Assembly (NCBI GenBank): GCA_037953625.1
Contig: CM075656.1
Span: 80,495,001-80,559,000 of the forward strand
Direction: 5' to 3'
DNA length: 64,000 bases
From: Crotalaria pallida
Lineage: Eukaryota; Streptophyta; Magnoliopsida; Fabales; Fabaceae
In this document: one piece after another, positions 59,994-64,000 of the stretch
Layout: every line of letters begins with the position of its first letter
Numbering within the stretch: position 1 is the stretch's first letter
The notes under the pieces: generated by a model
What the model saw: only the letters and a program-made list of their open reading frames with translations
What the model was told of the DNA's origin: nothing
Databases searched by the model: none
Made by a program: the position numbers and the translations under genes

Positions 59994-62762
59994 CAATGTG
60001 ATATGCATAAACCTACAAAAAAAAAGGTGATTTGCATAACCAATTTAAAATAAAATTTAAATTTTAAATTCAGAGAAATTTGACATGTATCATTCTCTCA
60101 GGACGAGTGGAGTAGAAGATTTCGCTACTCTTAAGATGTATTCTAATTTAATATTCAGGGGAGGATCAACCAGGGAAAAAAAAAAAAAAAACTCAACAGA
60201 ACAAAAAGGTCAGTGTGATCTGCAAATCTTTATCCTTACCTTCCTCCAAGGCTTGCATTTAATGCTCTTAAAAGCCAGGGTTTTGACTTCCGAGACTCTT
60301 CAGCCCAACATCTCTGGAAACTAGAGTCAAGAGACACTATGAAGCAAATTGAAAAATATTAACTTATGTAAAAAGAAAACATTTTGAGGAAAGAGAAAAC
60401 ACATACTTGTTGATCAGTGTCTCAGTCCTATCCCACTTATCTAATTTCCATATGTCTTTCTCTGTAAGTGGTTTTTTATATCCTAGTTGCATAATAGGGT
60501 TCATCCAAGAAAAAAATATTCCTGCCAAAGGAAGAATGGATCAAAATGAGTTACATTTATGGCATTTTAACATCTATTACCATCCACCATTGATAACAGA
60601 AAATGTATCATAGAGCCCAGAGTTTAAGTCTAATAAATCTCTTGAATAAATCCTAATGCATTTTCCAAAAGCATACACAACATTCTTAACCGAAGGAATT
60701 AAAGTTTTACCAATATGTAAATACATACTTGACAATATGTTAGCATGCCTCTCAGGGCATATCATCTCTCCACCAGGAAGTTCATCGTATGCAGCATCAA
60801 TACCCAAATCATTTCGAATGGGGGTATAACCGGGATAAGGATCCAAAGCTGGAATGTACACCAGCAAAAGTATACCAAACAAAGCCTGGACCCAAAAAGA
60901 GATAATGTGTTAATTGAATTTATTGAAAAAGAAGTTTCACTGGAGTTCTAACTGTAAGTTTGGGGACTCATAAGACACCCGCCTAAGAAGGATGAAAAAC
61001 TAGGAAGGGGAATAATTAATAATGGAGCAAAGCTGCCCAATTACTCTTTAGTCTGTACATTAAGAAAAGCAAATCTGTTTGAAACAACCTTCATATAAAC
61101 AGTAGAGACAAGTCATAGAAACAACCTTATCCCCTAACAGCTTTAGCAGTAGACAGACACCTTTAAAACATGAGTCTTGCGCTCAAACAAATGCAACAAA
61201 GAATTTAAAAGAATGCACACTGCCACCCTTACAAATGTTCACCTCCTAATTATGCTAAAACCTTCATATAACATGTTACAAGTTTATGCAACAAAACCAT
61301 TCAAATAAGAAAGCTGATAAAAGGACCACTTGGAACTTATTGATAAAACTACTGCAACTTTAGACACGCGGCATCCTTTTGGAAGCGGTTCTTAATGGCC
61401 TCAAGGGCCATCAATATCCTCAAACTAGCCTCCAAAGTGTATTTACAATTAACATGCCCAATGTTAAGTATCAACTACCCAGCACAGACCTGTAAGAAAT
61501 GCTAAATTAAAGAGTACAGAATACCTGGCAGACCACCTCACTGATGTACAAATACAGCACAGATCTGTAAGGGAAACCCAAATGTGAGATTGAGAAAAAT
61601 AAAAACAAGCAACACACATGGTTTTGAACATGAAGTTGATGAAAAACGTGGATTGCAACAAAACTATATATATCTACACACAAACATGTATGCATGCATG
61701 TATGTATGTGATTAGATGATCCCTTGTTTGAAAATATTGGCTAAATAGGTGGAACCAAAGAAAATTGAAGCTAATGCACCATGCATGTGATTCATAGATG
61801 ATACTGCAGCAATTATTATGAAATGAAAATTTATTCCAAAATCCATATAAATTCCTGAGGGACTTCAGAGTAGCTTTAATTTCAGTTACAAAACAGGAGG
61901 ATCAAGAATCTTCCAAAGGCTACAAAATTCATCTCTCTGATAAAGTTTACCATTACCCGGGAAAAAAACAGAGCTTGCGAAGTCTCAATAAAAAAAACAG
62001 ATTTTGTGAAAAGTCTCAATAAACAACATAAATTGTGTCATTGTTATCCAGCAAGACACTTAACAAATAGGACATGGTCAAACCTGCTATAGAAATCCTT
62101 CACAGAAATGATGAGATTGAACAAAACAGCATCCCCTACAATACTATAAATCACACCAAATCTGATAAACCACCGAAATTCATAGATGTAGACTTTAGTT
62201 TCAACACCAATCAAAATCAGCATAGAGCACCAAGCCAGAGCTTCAACAATCAGTGAAACTATCTGTGAATAGAAGATATTGCAGCTTTAATTATCATTGT
62301 CAAAATCAACATAAGAAAGAAAATGAATCATGTGCAAAACTGATAACATGAACATGTTTTGAACAAATCTAAAACATTCAAATATAATAATAGGAAAAAT
62401 GAATCATAAAAACATATAACTAGTATCACCTCAAATGGAGCAAGATTAGTCTGCCCATCTAAATTTAGTACTGAAATTCCCGTGATCAATCTGAATAATG
62501 GCTCTGCCACAGAATATGCAGCTAACAACCCCAGAATGTAATTATAGAGTTTGGACCTTAAACAGAACCTCTTGACTGTAAAATCCTTCGTGATCAACCG
62601 TATCCGGTAGACGCACAAGCCCAGAAGTATCAAATGAGAAATGGCGATGACCAAAGAGTCGACTGCACAAGGAGTGTAAGCACCAAAGGCATTCTCCACT
62701 GTCGTTGTCCATATTCCACGTGCAACTGGCTGACAATACCAATCTAATGGCTCGAAAACCAT
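44617..62762 (-). CDS. ABCC2: ABCC-type (MRP, ABCC1/ABCC2 clade) full-size vacuolar ABC transporter, 27 coding exons, 1619 aa
   Basis: Exons in transcript order: 62762-62430, 62262-62084, 61564-61525, 60885-60729, 60521-60407, 60320-60240, 59363-59339, 58060-58004, 57826-57761, 57434-57360, 56297-56190, 55666-55532, 55130-55024, 54907-54814, 53792-53625, 53368-53228, 52773-52573, 52251-52153, 52034-51882, 50921-50542, 50184-50004, 49787-49464, 48542-47786, 46727-46606, 46053-45808, 45555-45138, 44714-44617. Every junction keeps frame; all introns are GT-AG except intron 11 (GC-AG). The 1619 aa match the roughly 1620 aa of Arabidopsis ABCC1/ABCC2, and similarity runs from MVFEPLDWYC to the DFDQADM end. 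Architecture is TMD0-TMD1-NBD1-TMD2-NBD2 plus a C-terminal extension. In this clade the proteins sit in the vacuolar membrane and pump glutathione conjugates, phytochelatin-metal(loid) complexes, folates, anthocyanins or chlorophyll catabolites. ABCC1 and ABCC2 orthology cannot be separated by eye, so the symbol is provisional. The gene appears intact. Confidence 0.95.
46819..47124. mobile_element. Legume MITE in ABCC intron 23 (GGCTTAAATATGTTTTTGGTCC ends)
   Basis: The left end GTCTTGAATATGTTTTTGGT and the right end GACCAAAAACATATTTAAGC are inverted repeats. The interior has paired GGTCC-type motifs and ACATCATG arms. No clear target duplication is seen. Confidence 0.75.
47282..47466. mobile_element. 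185-bp TIR element with 11-bp target duplication in ABCC intron 23
   Basis: It is flanked by exact copies of TTGGTTTCTGT at 47271-47281 and 47467-47477. The tips AGGGAAGCAC and GGGCTTCCT are imperfectly inverted. The interior has repeated GACACGA/GATACG motifs (CCGACACAGAACACGATAC). The duplication length fits Mutator-like insertion. Confidence 0.75.
48875..48955 (-). mobile_element. 3' fragment of the same SINE family inside ABCC intron 22
   Basis: On the minus strand it reads TTTCGATGATCTCTCTGCC ... CTGTTGGTTAGACACCCTTGG, then TACACC and an A run. It matches the 3' third of the 1.8-kb copy. Confidence 0.75.
51066..51150 (-). mobile_element. LINE 3' tail fragment in ABCC intron 19
   Basis: On the minus strand GTTAGAGTACCCCTTGTAC and TTCTAGTGAATTTTTCGG are followed by CTTATCAAAG and an A run, matching the legume L1 tail. 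Confidence 0.5.
51529..51802. repeat. 143-bp tandem duplication in ABCC intron 19
   Basis: GCTGTACCCTGTTGAGACAT begins at 51529 and again at 51672. The copies differ at only a few positions (AAGTGTCCG / AAGCGTCCG, ATATTTAGCAG / ATATTTTGCAG). A third partial match, AAAGGCAAATTTA, lies at 51466 and 51658. Confidence 0.9.
52988..53092 (-). mobile_element. RTE-like retroposon 3' fragment in ABCC intron 16
   Basis: On the minus strand, ATCCATGTAGCAAACCCCAC, CTAGGGGGACAAATGG and a (TTG)n-type end match the very widespread plant repeat with the CCCACTAAGTGGGGTCGGCTACATGGAT core. Confidence 0.6.
56815..57290. repeat. Probable LTR/TRIM-type remnant in ABCC intron 10
   Basis: Two related direct stretches, CTAGCTCATGTGGGAGGAGTG and CTAGCTCATATGGGAAGATTG, are each followed by GTCTAAGTCA and a TTCATATACT motif. 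GATGTGGAACTTTAACACTT and ACACGCCCCTCC, plus a TATAAAGAGGGG / TATCAATAA stretch, recall legume LTR elements. There is no coding sequence. Confidence 0.4.
59962..59990. repeat. (AT)n microsatellite in ABCC intron 6
   Basis: Uninterrupted AT dinucleotides between exons 6 and 7. Confidence 0.9.
60729..62762 (-). other. ABCC exons 1-4: TMD0 and start of the linker (residues 1-237)
   Basis: Exon 1 starts with ATG at 62762 and encodes the family N-terminus (MVFEPLDWYC, NAFGAYTPC, AAYSVAEPLFRL). Exons 2-4 supply further hydrophobic segments (VGDAVLFNLIISVK, SEVVCQALFGILLLVYIPALDPYPGY) and the cytosolic GGEMICPERHANILS stretch. Five membrane spans are expected for TMD0. In plant ABCCs this domain is linked to vacuolar targeting. 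Exon 3 is only 40 nt. Confidence 0.9.
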
Positions 62763-62779
62763 TTTTATCAGCTGCTCTA

Positions 62780-63475
62780 ACGAAAAAGTTTAAGCAAAAC
62801 ACATCGACACAAAACGCTCCCCCTCTTCCCTCTTCAAGTGGACTAACCCTTTTCCACCAAGATGAACCTAAAGCCAACATAAGCAACTAGAATTAGCTTC
62901 TTTTTTTATTTTTCTGCACATGCTTACAAGAAAAGTTAATACTTTCAGTTATGAATGTCATGAAGCCTGAACAACAACCGCTATTTCCCATAGTTACTTT
63001 GTTTTCTATTTCAATGTTTTGATAAAACCACCAGAAAAACAGATTAATCAAGTTCTTATTCAATAAGCTACTTTGGATTAAGCTTAAAAGAGCTTATTTT
63101 TGTAAGCCTCTCTAACAAGCTTATTTTATAAAGTTTTTAAGAAAAAAAATAAACACCCAAATGAGAAAGTTATGAAGTACCTTTTTTTTTTAAGTTGTTA
63201 CCATCGATCATAACTCATAAGCCTAAATAACAGAATTTCACAACAAAGCTAACATTTTATTGTTATTATTATTATTACAAAACTAACTCCAATTATAAAA
63301 CCACATGGATAGTATCAGAAATAAATGAACACCTACCAACCTACTAAGAGAAATGAAAATGAAAGCGAAATTGGAAAACGAAAACTAGGGGCTGCGTAGA
63401 AAGATTCAGCGATTGAATCGTGGGAATCCAAATCGAATCATGTATTACACAAATACGTGGGAGTAGTTTATAATA
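62780..63475 (-). promoter_or_regulatory. Candidate 5' leader exon, leader intron and core promoter of the ABCC gene
   Basis: On the minus strand a TATA-like TTATAAA (63467-63473) is followed by a leader-like stretch ending at a good donor, GGTAG|GTGTTC (exon end 63333). An acceptor such as CGTTAG or AGAGCAG lies just before the ATG at about 62776-62781. A leader of roughly 63440-63333 spliced across about 550 bp is plausible. A second TATA-like TTTATACAA (63815-63824) with CT-rich sequence downstream is an alternative start. Neither can be chosen from sequence alone. Confidence 0.35.
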
Positions 63476-64000
63476 ATAATTAAAAAAAAAATATGAAGGT
63501 GGTTATTTTAATCGTTAATCCACAATAGTCTAATGCAAATTGAATTTGAACTCAGCTACCCAATGCAAAGCAACACAAAACAAAAGCTAACTTTTTTTTA
63601 AATAAATAAAAAATGAAAAGTGAAAAGTGAAAAATAAGGAATAGGGTGATAATTGGAGGTGAGAAAAAACAAAGGGGGTTAATGAAAAGATATTGATGAT
63701 GATGATGGACCTTGGGAGAAGGAAGAAGAGGGAGGTAGTTGGTGAGAGAGAGAGAGAGGTACCAATAAAGAAGGAAGGAAGGAAGGGAGAAGAGAGGGAG
63801 AAGAAAAAAGGTTATTGTATAAAGGAAAAAGGGAACAAGACAAGGAATATATATTATTGAAAGGGATAAGAAAGGGAATCTACCTCCCTCCTTCCTTTGG
63901 TTAAGTCCGTCCAATGGAGAGAGAGAGAGAGAGTGGGTGAGAGTGAAAATATTGGAAATAAGATTCGGTCACTCACTTCTCCACTTGTCTTAGTACAGTA

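Larger units (their letters stand above)
53625..60521 (-). other. ABCC exons 5-15: linker and TMD1 (residues 238-580)
   Basis: Exon 5 begins RIFFSWMNPIM. Exon 6 uses the acceptor CTCTAG just before TTTCCAG, which gives NFQRCW; using the nearer TTTCCAG would break the frame. Exon 7 is a 25-nt microexon (FWFGGFFK). Exons 8-12 carry the first TMD1 helices and the conserved FRKSLRL, SGKITNLMTTDAEALQ and QICQSLHTLWSAPFR. Exons 13-15 carry QRTDKRIGLMNEVL, CYAWE, and GVFTLLGGDLTPARAFTSLSLF. Confidence 0.9.

Noticed and set aside
63552..63914. A 120-codon minus-strand open frame
   Set aside because: Low-complexity Leu/Phe/Ser/Pro translation of a CT-rich stretch upstream of the ABCC gene; it is better explained as promoter or leader.
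1..64000. CRISPR arrays, operons, riboswitches or phage-like modules
   Set aside because: The window is plant nuclear DNA; repeated units are transposon ends, tandem duplications and microsatellites.

Overview
This is a plant nuclear sequence. It is AT-rich, its genes are interrupted by GT-AG introns, and the space between genes is full of MITEs, SINEs and LINEs. The two intact genes and several repeat types (terminal repeats of the GGCTTAAATATGTTTTTGGTCC kind, and hAT-like elements starting CAGGCCCGGCC or TAGGGGTGGGAATGAGT) suggest a papilionoid legume such as Medicago, Trifolium or a relative. That placement is inference. Nothing prokaryotic is present.

Layout. 1-9.1 kb: gene-free, with LINE 3' ends, SINEs and Stowaway-like MITEs. 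9.1-10.9 kb, minus strand: a complete two-exon PINOID-type AGC protein kinase (460 aa), the kinase that directs PIN auxin carriers to one pole of the cell. Its leader and promoter extend to about 11.2 kb. 11.2-24.5 kb: intergenic, with MITEs, SINEs, a 1.3-kb near-perfect palindrome, an hAT element with an 8-bp target duplication and a GC-richer island of unknown nature. 24.5-29.25 kb: a nearly full-length but dead L1-type LINE on the plus strand. It is flanked by 16-bp target duplications, and a 74-bp-arm hairpin sits at its 5' junction. 29.3-44.6 kb: intergenic, with hAT-like and Mutator-like non-autonomous elements and two short coding-like orphan fragments. 44.6-62.8 kb, minus strand: a complete ABCC1/ABCC2-type (MRP) full-size ABC transporter. 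I resolved it into 27 coding exons that join in frame to 1619 aa. It includes a 25-nt microexon and one GC-AG intron. Its introns carry MITEs, a SINE fragment, an RTE-like fragment and a 143-bp tandem duplication. 62.8-64.0 kb: its probable leader and promoter.

The two genes share an orientation but have no obvious functional link beyond both acting on membrane transport: PINOID regulates auxin efflux carriers at the plasma membrane, and ABCC1/2 pumps load the vacuole. I found no convincing new multi-gene system. The most unusual items are the inverted duplication at the LINE 5' junction, the 1.3-kb palindrome carrying tRNA-like boxes in both arms, and a Mutator-type element that may carry a captured leader.
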